64,000 nucleotides of DNA from Agrobacterium larrymoorei. GTDB lineage: Bacteria; Pseudomonadota; Alphaproteobacteria; Rhizobiales; Rhizobiaceae. The DNA lies in NCBI RefSeq assembly GCF_030819275.1, contig NZ_JAUTBL010000001.1, forward strand, positions 1,800,501 to 1,864,500, in the 5' to 3' direction. Below the pieces are notes generated by a model, which was not told the origin of the DNA, ran no database searches, and worked only from the letters and a program-made list of their open reading frames with translations. Shown one piece after another: positions 35,950 to 45,085 of the stretch (within the stretch, counting starts at the first letter, position 1; every line of letters starts with the position of its first letter). The translations under genes were made by a program, and so were the position numbers.

Positions 35950-36627
35950 TTATCGCCCCTGGCTCTTATCGCGACGGCGCTCAAACAGGCGCGCGGCCAC
36001 TGCAAGCGGCAGGAAGAGAATGAGGTAGGCGATGGCTGCCAGCGACAGCGGAGTCGCACTTCCTGAAAAGCTCTGCGCGGTGGTTGCCGCCGAAAGCACC
36101 TCCTCGACGCCGATGACGGAGCCGAGAGCCGTCATCTTCGTGATGGCAAGCACGCGGTTGACAAGCGGCGGAATGGCAAGCCGTACGGCCTGCGGCAGCG
36201 CGACGTAATACAACGTCCCGAAGACACCGAGCCCGGTGGAGATTCCCGCTTCCCATTGCCCACGCTCGACCGACAGAAATCCAGCCCAGAAGATCTCTTC
36301 GGCGAAGGCTGCAAGAGTAAGGGACAAAACGACGAATAGCACCATAGGCCCGGACAGACTGAGACCGACGCCTGGCAGGCCGAAGTAGAGCAGGAGGATC
36401 AGGACGAGTGGTGGCAGAGCGCGGAAGATATCGGCAAAACAGATGATCAACACGTTCCAGAACCATATTCGATAGGTCCTGACGCAGGCGAGAAGGAGCC
36501 CCAGCAACAGACCGGTAAAGACCACTGCTACACCGAGACCGGCGGCGACCAGCATGCCCGACAGCACATCTGGGAGATAGCGAAGCATCACATCCAGATT
36601 GAAGAAGGTGGTGAGAAAGCCGCTCAT
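35950..36627 (-). CDS. polar amino acid-type ABC transporter permease A, hydantoin operon
   Basis: Protein of 225 residues with the family's first helix (LRYLPDVLSGMLVAAGLGVAV), FRALPPLVLILLLYFGLPGVG and EAA loop QWEAGISTGLGVFGTLYYVALPQA. The loop has Gly-Ile where the paralog has Ala-Arg. It forms the membrane channel with the next gene's product. Confidence 0.92.
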   Translation of the reverse strand: MSGFLTTFFNLDVMLRYLPDVLSGMLVAAGLGVAVVFTGLLLGLLLACVRTYRIWFWNVLIICFADIFRALPPLVLILLLYFGLPGVGLSLSGPMVLFVVLSLTLAAFAEEIFWAGFLSVERGQWEAGISTGLGVFGTLYYVALPQAVRLAIPPLVNRVLAITKMTALGSVIGVEEVLSAATTAQSFSGSATPLSLAAIAYLILFLPLAVAARLFERRRDKSQGR

Positions 36628-36634
36628 CCCACAA

Positions 36635-37378
36635 TCATCCTCTTACGCGCGACAGAAAGGCTTTCGTCCGTTCTGCTTTCGGAGCCCCGAAAATATCCTC
36701 GGGCGGGCCTTCCTCCACCACGACGCCGCCATCCATGAACACAACTCGATCTGCAGTTTCGCGCGCAAACCCCATCTCATGGCTGACGACCAGCATCGTC
36801 ATGCCCTTGGATTTCAAATCTTTCATCACGGCTAAGACAGAGCCGACCAGTTCCGGATCGAGCGCGGATGTGGGTTCATCAAAAAGCATGACCAGCGGAT
36901 CGAGAGCGAGTGCACGGGCAATCGCGACCCGTTGCTGCTGACCGCCAGACAATTCCGCGGGCATGGCATCTGCCTTATGGGCAAGACCGACCCGCTCTAG
37001 CATATCGATTGAGCGAGCCCTTGCCTCCTCAGTGGGTCGGCCTAACGCCTTGCGCTGGGCCAGCATCACATTCTTCACTACGCTCATATGCGGATAGAGG
37101 TGGAAACCCTGAAACACCATGCCCACCTTCAATCGCATCCGATCGAGATCGCGGCTGGTGCCGCTCATGATGTTTCGCCCATCGATGATGATGTCACCGC
37201 TGGAAGGTTCCTCGAGCCGATTGCAGCAGCGCAACATTGTGCTCTTGCCGGAGCCCGAAGGGCCGATGATGAAAACCAGCTCCCCCTTCGTCACTTTCAG
37301 GTTGATGTCGCGCAGGACGACATTGTCGCCAAAGCGCTTCTGTAACGAAATGATTTCCAGCATGGGACGGTTCAGCAT
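36635..37378 (-). CDS. polar amino acid-type ABC transporter ATP-binding protein, hydantoin operon
   Basis: Protein of 247 residues from ATG 37378, chosen because AGGAG lies 6 nt upstream; ATG 37393 lacks a ribosome site. Walker [16 protein letters not shown]-loop [13 protein letters not shown], signature [15 protein letters not shown], Walker [13 protein letters not shown], switch His VVSHEM. The [12 protein letters not shown] segment equals that of copy 1. It energises import of the hydantoin or N-carbamoyl compound. Stop and next start are 7 nt apart. Confidence 0.93.
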   Translation of the reverse strand: MLNRPMLEIISLQKRFGDNVVLRDINLKVTKGELVFIIGPSGSGKSTMLRCCNRLEEPSSGDIIIDGRNIMSGTSRDLDRMRLKVGMVFQGFHLYPHMSVVKNVMLAQRKALGRPTEEARARSIDMLERVGLAHKADAMPAELSGGQQQRVAIARALALDPLVMLFDEPTSALDPELVGSVLAVMKDLKSKGMTMLVVSHEMGFARETADRVVFMDGGVVVEEGPPEDIFGAPKAERTKAFLSRVRG

Positions 37379-37427
37379 CGGCGGCTCCTGCATGGGAATG
37401 GCAGGCGCTACCTGCCACTCTTCGCTG

Positions 37428-38276
37428 TCATTTCAGATTGCAGGACGGCGTATGGTCATCCTCGACATATCCCTCGAAACCGGGCACGCCGTAGCCCTTC
37501 GTGGGAGTCACGATAGTCGTCCCCGCCGTTGGTACGACGCCGAACCATTTCTCCGAGAGCTTGGCAAGCGAACCGTCGATCTTCAGGCACTCGATGACCT
37601 TGTCGATCTGGTTTCTGCCTTCGACGTCATCCTTGCGGAAAGCCAGCGACCAGACCAGACCGGTCGGATACTCATAGGATAGCTTGACCTTGGGATTCTG
37701 CTTCGCGGCCCAGGCCGCGACCGTCGATCCGGCTAAGTTGGCGTCGGCGCGGCCAGCGATGACAGCCGCGACGGCGTCGGTATTGGTGCCGTAGCTCTCG
37801 ACCTTCCAGCCGTATTCCGCCTGACGTTCACGCAGGAAGCTGTCATAGGCAGAGCCCTTGTTCACGGCTATGGTCTTGTCTTTGAAATCGTCAAGAGATT
37901 TGTAGTCCGGCCCGCTGGCAGGAATGACGAAGGAGAAATTGGTATCCATGAAGCCTTCGGTGAAGAGAAGATTGGCGGCTCTCTCTTTGTTCACCGTTAC
38001 GGGCGCTGCCAAAAAGTCATAGGTCTTCGCCTGCAATGCCGGGATCAGACCTGAAAACTGGGCAGATGTGAGTTCTACCTTCTTGCCAAGCCGCTCGCCG
38101 ATGAGATTGACGAGATCGACGTTGAAACCTTCCACTTTGCCATCAAGGGTCGGCATCGCGTGAGGGGCGAACGTTCCGTCAAGAGCGGTCTTGATCGTTC
38201 CTTCGGCGTGAGCACAGGAAAAGGCAAGGAAGAGCGATAACCCGGCAAGGCCGGATTTTTTGAAAGTGACCATCAT
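37428..38276 (-). CDS. polar amino acid-type ABC transporter binding protein, hydantoin operon
   Basis: Protein of 282 residues with signal peptide to about residue 24 (LAFSCAHA). Mature chain: [55 protein letters not shown] and [19 protein letters not shown]. It is paralogous to the copy-1 binding protein; both have an ALDG...P..DG opening not typical of classical amino acid binders. It is the first gene of the eight-gene D-hydantoin operon, so a hydantoin or carbamoyl amino acid ligand is inferred. GGAGA lies upstream of the ATG pair at 38276/38273. Confidence 0.9.
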   Translation of the reverse strand: MMVTFKKSGLAGLSLFLAFSCAHAEGTIKTALDGTFAPHAMPTLDGKVEGFNVDLVNLIGERLGKKVELTSAQFSGLIPALQAKTYDFLAAPVTVNKERAANLLFTEGFMDTNFSFVIPASGPDYKSLDDFKDKTIAVNKGSAYDSFLRERQAEYGWKVESYGTNTDAVAAVIAGRADANLAGSTVAAWAAKQNPKVKLSYEYPTGLVWSLAFRKDDVEGRNQIDKVIECLKIDGSLAKLSEKWFGVVPTAGTTIVTPTKGYGVPGFEGYVEDDHTPSCNLK

Positions 38277-38586
38277 TGTTCTCCACTGGAAGTGCCGTTT
38301 TGGCTTCTTATGGGGAGGATGATTTCACGGCCTCTGCTGCACCGCAATATAATTATTGATTATCATACGAATAGAATTATGCGTTTTTCAAATACGAAAA
38401 CAGGCAGAAAACCTTCTTTGAGTCAGAAATACTGTAGTTTTATCAGATGCTTAGTGTTGTCTGGCCGCTGTGGCAGCCGACAGTTAGGCGCACGGTGACG
38501 GCAGCTTGGACAGCCTTGCATCCTGATGGTCGCAGTGCCAGACAGGGATCACGGCTGGTAGGCATAGGACAGGCAGAGGCAGGATC
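38277..38586. promoter_or_regulatory. divergent promoter region of the D-hydantoin cassette
   Basis: 310 bp between the minus-strand operon and the plus-strand transaminase gene. The middle (about 38340-38450) is markedly AT-rich compared with surroundings and has no gene. It is the expected binding site for the LysR-type regulator encoded at the operon end. No single perfect palindrome stands out. Confidence 0.6.
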
Positions 38587-39459
38587 ATGGACAGAACGGT
38601 TTACTTGAATGGCGCATGGGTTGCGGAAGGTGACGCGAAAGTATCGGTCTTCGATCGTGGCTTTCTGTTTGCCGACGCCATCTATGAGGTGACAGCCATC
38701 ATTCAAGGCAAGCTCGTCGACTACCCTGGTCATCTTGCCCGCTTGAAACGGTCTCTGGATGCGCTCGGTATTGCCATGCCGGTGGCGGAAGCCGAATTGC
38801 TGGAACTGCACAAGGAAATCGCGCGGCGCAATGGCGTCGAAGATGGTCTTATCTATCTGCAGGTGTCCCGCGGCGTTCAGGATCGTGATTTCGTTTTTCC
38901 AGAGACGATGCAACCGACCTTCGTGATGTTCACCCAGACCAAGAAAGTGCTGGACAATCCGAAGTGGAAGACAGGTCTTTCGGTCAAGACTGTCCCTGAG
39001 GGCCGCTGGTCGGACCGGCAGATCAAGACCGTTCAGCTTCTCTATTCGTCGCTGCGCAAGACGCATGCCAATCGGGAAGGCTACGACGACGTCCTCTTCG
39101 TCGAAAACGGCTACATCACCGAGGCAAGCTCCGCCAATTTCCATATTGTCACGCAGGACGGCACACTCGTTACCCGCGATCTATCGAACGCGCTGCTGCA
39201 CGGCATCACCCGCGGCTCCATTCTGCATCTCGCCAGACAGGCCGACCTTGCCGTTGAAGAGCGCGCCTTCACGCCAGAAGAGGCCAAATCCGCATCCGAG
39301 GCCTTTGTGACGTCTGCCACCAGCTTCGTCACGCCGGTGGTCAAAATGGATGGTGACACGATCGGTAACGGCGAAATCGGCCCCATCAGCCGTCGTCTGC
39401 TGGATATCTATATCCGCGAGCAGATCGCAGCGGGAATTGCTGTCGAGAGGCCATCGTGA
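38587..39459 (+). CDS. D-amino acid transaminase (class IV aminotransferase)
   Basis: Protein of 290 residues. Fold type IV PLP pattern: VFDRGFLFADAIYE near the N-terminus, catalytic lysine K147 in SDRQIKTVQLL, NGYITEASSANFHIV (the exposed glutamate/Ser phosphate-binding region) and ATSFVTPVVKMDG. FLFADAIYEV is the form found in D-alanine transaminases rather than branched-chain enzymes. It converts D-amino acids released by the D-carbamoylase to 2-oxo acids. It is transcribed divergently from the hydantoin operon through a shared promoter region. Confidence 0.88.
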   Translation: MDRTVYLNGAWVAEGDAKVSVFDRGFLFADAIYEVTAIIQGKLVDYPGHLARLKRSLDALGIAMPVAEAELLELHKEIARRNGVEDGLIYLQVSRGVQDRDFVFPETMQPTFVMFTQTKKVLDNPKWKTGLSVKTVPEGRWSDRQIKTVQLLYSSLRKTHANREGYDDVLFVENGYITEASSANFHIVTQDGTLVTRDLSNALLHGITRGSILHLARQADLAVEERAFTPEEAKSASEAFVTSATSFVTPVVKMDGDTIGNGEIGPISRRLLDIYIREQIAAGIAVERPS

Positions 39460-39793
39460 GACTGGGCTTGTTGCGAGCTTTCGTGGCCACAAGCGGTTGA
39501 TCGTAGCCGAGAAATCGTTGGCGGCAAGGATGTCGCGGCTAAGAAGCTGAGTAGGGGACCAACAGTCTCTAAGTCGGCATCACCGCAAAAGGGTAGAACT
39601 GACGGCAACCATCACAAGCCCTTCAAACCGACGCTTCGGTAACGCCGTCAGTCTGAGGTTTACTCTGCCACGTTCCGTTCCACGATGCTTTTGGCTATCC
39701 GCCAATTGCGGGCATGTGGGATAGGCATTTCGTTTTATGCCAGCGTCGGGTATAAGTTGACTGCGCACTTGTCCGAAATGAGCTGAAACACAG
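39460..39793. other. intergenic region between transaminase and MarR genes
   Basis: 334 bp. Several open frames cross it on both strands but none has a recognisable domain or a convincing ribosome site. Nothing firm is called. Confidence 0.4.
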
Positions 39794-40234
39794 ATGACGG
39801 ATAACCAAACCGGTTCCGCATATGAAGATGCCTTGACGCTCGGCGAAGATCTTCGCCACACGATCGGTAACTTTGTCCGTGCGATCAGATTGCAAGCGGA
39901 TACGCCGACCACATCACAGTCCGAGACACTGGGCCTTTTGGAAAGAAATGGTCCGTTGAGCGTGACGGAACTGGCAGGCATGCGCAAGGTCAAGCACCAG
40001 AGCATGCGCCTTGTAGCAAACCAACTGGAAAGGGATGGGCTCGTTGACAAACTGCCCAACCCTGCGGACGGGCGCAGCCAGCTCCTGTCCATCACGGCGG
40101 AGGGGCAGTCTCAGCTGTCCCAATCCAGGGAAATCAGGACTTCGAAGATTGCCTCTCTTATCGAAGAAAGACTATCCAATCAGGAAAGGCAGACACTTCA
40201 AACCGCGATGAGCATTATTGCGAAGCTTTGTTAG
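39794..40234 (+). CDS. MarR family transcriptional regulator
   Basis: Protein of 146 residues. The winged helix covers about residues 45-110: TSQSETLGLLERNGPLSVTELAGMRKVKHQSMRLVANQLERDGLV, followed by the wing NPADGRSQLLSITAEGQ, the MarR signature. C-terminal helices form the dimer interface. It converges with the SnoaL-like gene, the two stops being 3 nt apart. A perfect inverted repeat upstream of that neighbour may be its operator. Confidence 0.92.
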   Translation: MTDNQTGSAYEDALTLGEDLRHTIGNFVRAIRLQADTPTTSQSETLGLLERNGPLSVTELAGMRKVKHQSMRLVANQLERDGLVDKLPNPADGRSQLLSITAEGQSQLSQSREIRTSKIASLIEERLSNQERQTLQTAMSIIAKLC

Positions 40235-40237
40235 CGA

Positions 40238-40648
40238 TCACGCTTTTGCCAGAGCAGAGACGACACTCGATAATGTGTTGAGGCCCCAATGCTCAGCATA
40301 CTTATTGTCGCGGATACGCACGATATCGATCACGCTAATGGTAACAGCTTTTCCCGTTGGGGGAACGCCCATCAAAGTCCCTGAATGAATGCCACTGATG
40401 GTTTTACGCGTCGTCACCTTATCTCCTTCGGCGACCTGATCGTGGATTGTTAACTTCAAGTCCGACAAGGCGGGACGAAGGACATTCTGAAATGTGTCCC
40501 ACATGCTGAGCGCGCCGTTCGGCATCCCTGAAGGTGCTGAATGGTTGATAAAGTCGGAGGCCATCAACGCTTTGAACTCCTCCTCATTCCCGTTCTGAAT
40601 GACCTCAATATTGAAGCGTCGAACCACTGCCTTGTTTTCGGCGGACAT
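40238..40648 (-). CDS. SnoaL-like / ester cyclase family small protein
   Basis: Protein of 136 residues from ATG 40648, with AGAGGAAAT upstream. It has the NTF2-like SnoaL pattern: VVRRFNIEVIQNGNEEEFKALMASDFINHS, GDKVTTRKTISGIHSGTLMGVPPTGKAV and ISVIDIVRIRDNKYAEHWGLNT. The family includes polyketide cyclases but most members are unassigned. A strong palindrome 26 nt upstream of the start suggests tight repression, likely by the convergent MarR regulator. Confidence 0.85.
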   Translation of the reverse strand: MSAENKAVVRRFNIEVIQNGNEEEFKALMASDFINHSAPSGMPNGALSMWDTFQNVLRPALSDLKLTIHDQVAEGDKVTTRKTISGIHSGTLMGVPPTGKAVTISVIDIVRIRDNKYAEHWGLNTLSSVVSALAKA

Positions 40649-40673
40649 GACATTTCCTCTCATGCAGACAGGG

Positions 40674-40706
40674 ATCAAAATATACAGTTAGACTGTATAT
40701 TTTGAT
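40674..40706. promoter_or_regulatory. perfect 15-bp inverted repeat, probable MarR-type operator
   Basis: Arms ATCAAAATATACAGT (40674-40688) and ACTGTATATTTTGAT (40692-40706) are exact reverse complements around a TAG spacer. The site starts 26 nt upstream of the SnoaL-like start. AT-rich, about 30 bp and fully symmetric, it is typical of operators bound by a dimeric MarR or TetR repressor. The only local candidate is the MarR protein at 39794-40234. Confidence 0.8.
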
Positions 40707-41106
40707 GTAGGCTTTTTCCGTCTTTTGTGCAAGGTGTGCAAGTATCGTGCGGCTGGTTGCAGTCGGTCACTACCAACGGCCCGAAACGCCCTTCAGCTTG
40801 CGACGTATCGAATTTGGGTTGTCCTGAACTTTCTGCAGATTGCGGTGCGCGCAGGTATCGTCACTCAATAGGGCGCCGTACGGATTCAACGCCAGGGAAA
40901 ACACGAGAGCATTCCAGCGACATCACCTCAACGTATGCTGTGGCTGGATATGTTTCGCTGCATGGCGACCGAACCCACCACCAAAGTTGGTCTGCTCAAT
41001 TCCAAGAAGACGAAAATTGCGCGAAGACCGATGAGCGGAGCGGTTTGCATTATAGATCTGGCTAGACGACCGATGCGCATTCTTTCACCATCGCGGGCTC
41101 ATGTTG
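40707..41106. other. 400-bp stretch without a gene, possible molybdenum-hydroxylase relic
   Basis: No intact gene. On the minus strand near 40930-41000 one frame reads LGIEQTNFGGGFGRHAAKHI before a stop; GGGFGR is the cofactor-binding motif of xanthine dehydrogenase/aldehyde oxidase large subunits. The stretch is too short to be sure. The remainder shows nothing recognisable. Confidence 0.35.
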
Positions 41107-42525
41107 TCAGTCCAATGACTTCGGTTGAGAGCGCCGCAGGCTGAGCCGGGCGCTCAAGCCGCGGCCTGAAGCGGTGTCGCTAAGAGTGATTAAACCACCG
41201 TGGAGGTCGGCGATGCGACGCGCGATTGCAAGACCGAGACCTGAACCAGGCTTCGCGCTGCCGCGTGCAATCTGGTAGAAGCGCTGGAAGACACGACTAC
41301 GCTCTTCCTCGGGAATACCCGGCCCTTCATCCTCGACTAAGATTGTTCCTGTCATCTCGCCCGTTACCACGCGCACAGTTATGCAATCGCCGTCGGCACT
41401 ATGGGCAATCGCATTATCGACAAGGTTGGCGATGATTTCTTTGATAAGAAGCGGATTGCCCGTGACATCGATGGGATCGTCGGGCGCGTCAAGCACGATA
41501 TCGATATTGCGGCTCAGAGCCTTAGGCGCTTGCTCCGCCAGGACATCGGCCGCGAGTCGGCTGAGATCGACGCGCTGATCGAGATCGACCGCGTCGCTCT
41601 TCGCATCGACGCGTGCCAGCACGATCAATTGCTGAAGCATGCGTTGCAGGCGGGCGACGCCGTTCTGCGCTTCGCTCAGTGTTTCGAGAAGGTTTTCCTG
41701 GCCCGCCGCCTGCCGTTGCAGGAGTTCCAGATGCAGCTTGATGCCGCCGAGGGGCGAACGCAATTGATGGGAGGCATCGGCAGTAAAATCGCGCACGCCG
41801 GCGATCGTCTCATCCAGGCGCTCCATCAGTGTGTTGATTGCCGAGACGAGATCGACGGCCTCCTCCGGCACCCGCGCGGTATCGATGCGGGCGAAGGGGA
41901 CGGCGCCGGGTGAAGCCCGTCCCAAAAGCTCCTGGCTGATTTCGGTGAGCGGTAGGAGCCCACGCAGAATGGCCATGTAAGAGAGAATGGCCGCTGCACT
42001 CAGAAGGACGGCCTCGAAAAGGACGAGGACCACCAGCATCCGGGCTTCCATATTGAGACGGCTGTTGAGAGTCTCTGCCATTCTGAAGGTAAGCGGTCTT
42101 GCAAAGCCGTCAACGACGCGGCTCGTCATCGCAACGCGCACCTGGTTGTCATTCAGAACCGCCGGCACATGGGCAATTCGGTCGAGTGGCGCGGTTCCGG
42201 TGTCCAGCGCGCAAAGATCCTGGTCGCCTCGCTGAAAGCCGCCGCCATCTGAAATACAATAAGCAAATGTATCGTTCGCGTCGTCGCGCAAGATCTCGAT
42301 GGCGCCCTGTGCGAGCCTGTCGTCGAGATGGGCCGGGTTCTGCGCGGTCGCGCGGTCAATGATGGAGACGAGCGCTGCATCGAGTAAGCGATCCTGCGTC
42401 AGGCTCACGACGCTGTGGATGAGAAACGCGCCGCCGATACCGAAGACAATCGCAAGCACAGCGACCGGCAGCACCATATTTTGCAGAAGGCGCCGACGAA
42501 TGGAGGGCGTGGCATTCGCATTCAT
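41107..42525 (-). CDS. tctE: sensor histidine kinase, TctE/QseC type
   Basis: Protein of 472 residues. Membrane segments at about 15-38 and 165-188 flank a periplasmic sensor region. Then a HAMP-like linker, the H-box FTADASHQLRSPLGGIKLHLELL with the phospho-histidine, the N-box IANLVDNAIAHS, and the G-boxes VEDEGPGIP and GSGLGLAIARRIADLHGG. The 2CSK_N-type sensor and class fit TctE, which senses tricarboxylates. It directly follows its response regulator gene; together they are divergent from a citrate/tricarballylate-type MFS gene. Confidence 0.88.
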   Translation of the reverse strand: MNANATPSIRRRLLQNMVLPVAVLAIVFGIGGAFLIHSVVSLTQDRLLDAALVSIIDRATAQNPAHLDDRLAQGAIEILRDDANDTFAYCISDGGGFQRGDQDLCALDTGTAPLDRIAHVPAVLNDNQVRVAMTSRVVDGFARPLTFRMAETLNSRLNMEARMLVVLVLFEAVLLSAAAILSYMAILRGLLPLTEISQELLGRASPGAVPFARIDTARVPEEAVDLVSAINTLMERLDETIAGVRDFTADASHQLRSPLGGIKLHLELLQRQAAGQENLLETLSEAQNGVARLQRMLQQLIVLARVDAKSDAVDLDQRVDLSRLAADVLAEQAPKALSRNIDIVLDAPDDPIDVTGNPLLIKEIIANLVDNAIAHSADGDCITVRVVTGEMTGTILVEDEGPGIPEEERSRVFQRFYQIARGSAKPGSGLGLAIARRIADLHGGLITLSDTASGRGLSARLSLRRSQPKSLD

Positions 42526-43191
42526 TCACTCGACCTCGAGAATATAGCCCACCCCGCGGATTGTGCGAATATTGGGACCATTCGGTTCCAGCTTCTTACG
42601 CAGGCGACCAAGATGCAATTCCACGGCGTTGGGCGTCAGTGCGTCATCGAAATTCGAAATCGCCGAGGCAAGCCGCTCCTTCTGCACCACCTGTCCCGCG
42701 CGGCTGAGAAGAAGAACGAGGACTGAATATTCCCGCGGACGGAGGAAGAGCGTATGCCCGCCGAGCTTTACCGTGCTCGAATTGCGATCAACAGAAAGCG
42801 CGCCGCAGGTCAGTATCGGGCTGGGCTGGTTCTGACCGCGCCGTACGAGCGAGCGCACACGGGCCTCAAATTCCTCAAGCGCGAAAGGTTTGGTGAGATA
42901 GTCGTCTGCTCCCACGTCAAGCCCGGCGACCCGGTCAGGAATGGCATCGCGCGCCGTCAGGATCATCACCGGCGTTGACGAACCAGCCTGCCGCAGCGCC
43001 TTGAGCACCGTCAGCCCGTCCATTTCCGGCAAACCGAGATCGAGTACGACGAGAGCATAATCTTCCTCGAGGGCCGCAGCGAGCCCGTCACGGCCATTGC
43101 CGACACTGTCTACCGCGTAGCCGGCGGCCACGAGCGCCGAAACGATCCCGCGCGCCAATGACGGGTCATCCTCCACAATGAGGACCCGCAT
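42526..43191 (-). CDS. tctD: OmpR-class response regulator, TctD type
   Basis: Protein of 221 residues from ATG 43191, with GGGAGGAAGGC upstream; the longer frame to 43209 is less likely. Receiver domain: acidic pair in LIVEDDPSLARG, phospho-Asp in LVVLDLGLPEMDGL, Thr in VMILTARD, Lys in DYLTKPFALEE. C-terminal winged helix ends DDALTPNAVELHLGRLRKKLEPNGPNIRTIRGVGYILE. It is the partner of the adjacent sensor kinase and is inferred to control the divergent MFS gene. Confidence 0.92.
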   Translation of the reverse strand: MRVLIVEDDPSLARGIVSALVAAGYAVDSVGNGRDGLAAALEEDYALVVLDLGLPEMDGLTVLKALRQAGSSTPVMILTARDAIPDRVAGLDVGADDYLTKPFALEEFEARVRSLVRRGQNQPSPILTCGALSVDRNSSTVKLGGHTLFLRPREYSVLVLLLSRAGQVVQKERLASAISNFDDALTPNAVELHLGRLRKKLEPNGPNIRTIRGVGYILEVE

Positions 43192-43456
43192 GCCTTCCTC
43201 CCTCGTCACGATTTGCTTCCGGCTAGATCAAGCATGGAGAACGGGTACGCCACAAGACAATTTCTTGCCGCCCAGGTGCCGTGACAGGATGGTGACAGGA
43301 ATTCCGATGTAATCGGTTGGAAATCAGTCTGGTCAAGCACCATGTCGTGGCCCCGCCGTCGCCAAGCGATGTGGGCCAATACGACTGAAGCGCGACCGTT
43401 CGCATGAAGACCGGAGGACCCCAAAAGGGGTGAGTCTCGTGCATAGGGAGAAAAAT

Positions 43457-44755
43457 ATGATAGCAACTACACGCTCATCCCGCGTCGGCACCGTATTGCG
43501 CGTAACAAGCGGCAATTTCCTTGAGATGTTCGACTTTTTCCTTGTCGGCATCTATGCCAGCAATATTGCCAAGACCTTTTTTCCGTCCAACAATGAAGTT
43601 GCATCACTGATGCTGACCTTCATGACCTTCGGCGCGGGTTTCCTGATGCGACCGCTCGGTGCGATCTTCCTTGGAGCCTATATCGACAAGATCGGGCGCC
43701 GCCAGGGCCTTATCGTCACGCTCTGCATCATGGCGCTCGGCACCGTGCTCATTGCCTTCGTGCCCGGTGTCCAGACCATCGGTCTCTTCGCGCCGCTTCT
43801 CGTTCTTATTGGTCGCCTGTTGCAGGGCTTCTCGGCAGGTGTGGAGCTCGGCGGCGTCTCAGTCTATCTGTCGGAGATGGCGACACACGGCAAAAAAGGC
43901 TTCTACGTATCCTGGCAGTCGGGCAGCCAGCAGGTTGCAATCATGGTCGCGGCCCTCCTGGGCTATGCATTGAATTCCATGATGCCGCAGAGCACAATGT
44001 CGGAATGGGGTTGGCGCATACCCTTCTTCATCGGCTGCGGCATCGTTCCGTTCCTGTTTTATGTTCGACGGTCGCTTGAAGAGACACAGGAGTTTGCGGC
44101 CCGTCAACATCGCCCCACAATGACGCAGGTATACCAGACGCTGGCGGCCAACTGGGGCATCGTCCTGCTCGGTATGCTGATGGTGGTTATGACGACGGTG
44201 TCCTTTTATGCCATTACCGTTTACACGCCGACCTTCGGCAAGACCGTCCTGAAGCTCTCGGAAACCGACAGTCTTCTCGTGACGTTCTGCGTGGCGCTGT
44301 CGAATTTTTTCTGGCTGCCGGTCATGGGCTCTGTTTCCGATCGGATTGGTCGCAAGCCTGTCCTCGTGGTTTTTTCGGCGCTCGCGCTGGTGACAGCTTA
44401 TCCGGTGATTGCCTGGCTCGTTGCCGCGCCGAGCTTCGAACGCATGCTGATCGCCGAACTCTGGCTCAGCTTCCTTTATGCCAGCTACAACGGCGCCTTG
44501 GTGGTTGCGCTAACAGAAATCGTGCCGCCAATCGTGCGGACAGCAGGCTTCTCGCTTGCCTATTCGCTGGCAACCGCGATCTTCGGAGGCTTTACGCCAG
44601 CCATCGCCACCTACCTCATTGAGGAGACTGGCGACAAGGCGGCCCCCGGTTACTGGCTTGCCTTTGCAGGCGGTTGCGGTCTGGTGGCGACACTTCTCGT
44701 CTATCGCAAGGTGACGGACGGCGCACGACCTAGCGCCATGACCGCCAAAGCATGA
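43457..44755 (+). CDS. MFS citrate/tricarballylate:proton symporter-like transporter
   Basis: Protein of 432 residues from ATG 43457, preceded by AGGGAGAAAAAT. It has twelve hydrophobic segments of the metabolite:H+ symporter type. [25 protein letters not shown] and [24 protein letters not shown] are the signatures seen in CitA, TcuC and ShiA. The central loop motif is [10 protein letters not shown]. The divergent tctD-tctE pair supports a tricarboxylate substrate. It imports its substrate across the inner membrane with protons. Confidence 0.87.
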   Translation: MIATTRSSRVGTVLRVTSGNFLEMFDFFLVGIYASNIAKTFFPSNNEVASLMLTFMTFGAGFLMRPLGAIFLGAYIDKIGRRQGLIVTLCIMALGTVLIAFVPGVQTIGLFAPLLVLIGRLLQGFSAGVELGGVSVYLSEMATHGKKGFYVSWQSGSQQVAIMVAALLGYALNSMMPQSTMSEWGWRIPFFIGCGIVPFLFYVRRSLEETQEFAARQHRPTMTQVYQTLAANWGIVLLGMLMVVMTTVSFYAITVYTPTFGKTVLKLSETDSLLVTFCVALSNFFWLPVMGSVSDRIGRKPVLVVFSALALVTAYPVIAWLVAAPSFERMLIAELWLSFLYASYNGALVVALTEIVPPIVRTAGFSLAYSLATAIFGGFTPAIATYLIEETGDKAAPGYWLAFAGGCGLVATLLVYRKVTDGARPSAMTAKA

Positions 44756-45085
44756 CGGGCGAAGTCGCAGGATACCATTCCCGTCACGCTGTCTTTTTAC
44801 TCAGTCTCTCTCGCTGAAGTTTAGTTTCATTCGGGGGGAGTGATAGAAACGTGTTGTGGCGGTCGTCTGCGCCTCTCGGATCAGTTCGGCCGCTAACGTA
44901 ACAGCAGGGATCATTTTATGCAGATGAAATTGGCCTGCCGCGGACGCGATTCCACTCAATGGCTTAGTGATTGCGGGATGGTGCGCCTAACCTAAACCTC
45001 CTCTGACATAGTGTTCACTTGGTACAGCAACGGAACCCTATTTGCGTGCCAGACTTTACTGGTGCACCATTAAGGGAGTTACCAA
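44756..45085. other. intergenic region before the alpha/beta hydrolase gene
   Basis: 330 bp with no gene. The region upstream of 45086 should contain the promoter of the hydrolase. No clear hairpin terminator for the MFS gene was seen, though a short T-rich run occurs near 44792. Confidence 0.4.

Noticed and set aside
39580..40095. 171-codon minus-strand open frame opposite the MarR gene
   Set aside because: Overlaps the supported MarR gene and has no recognisable features.
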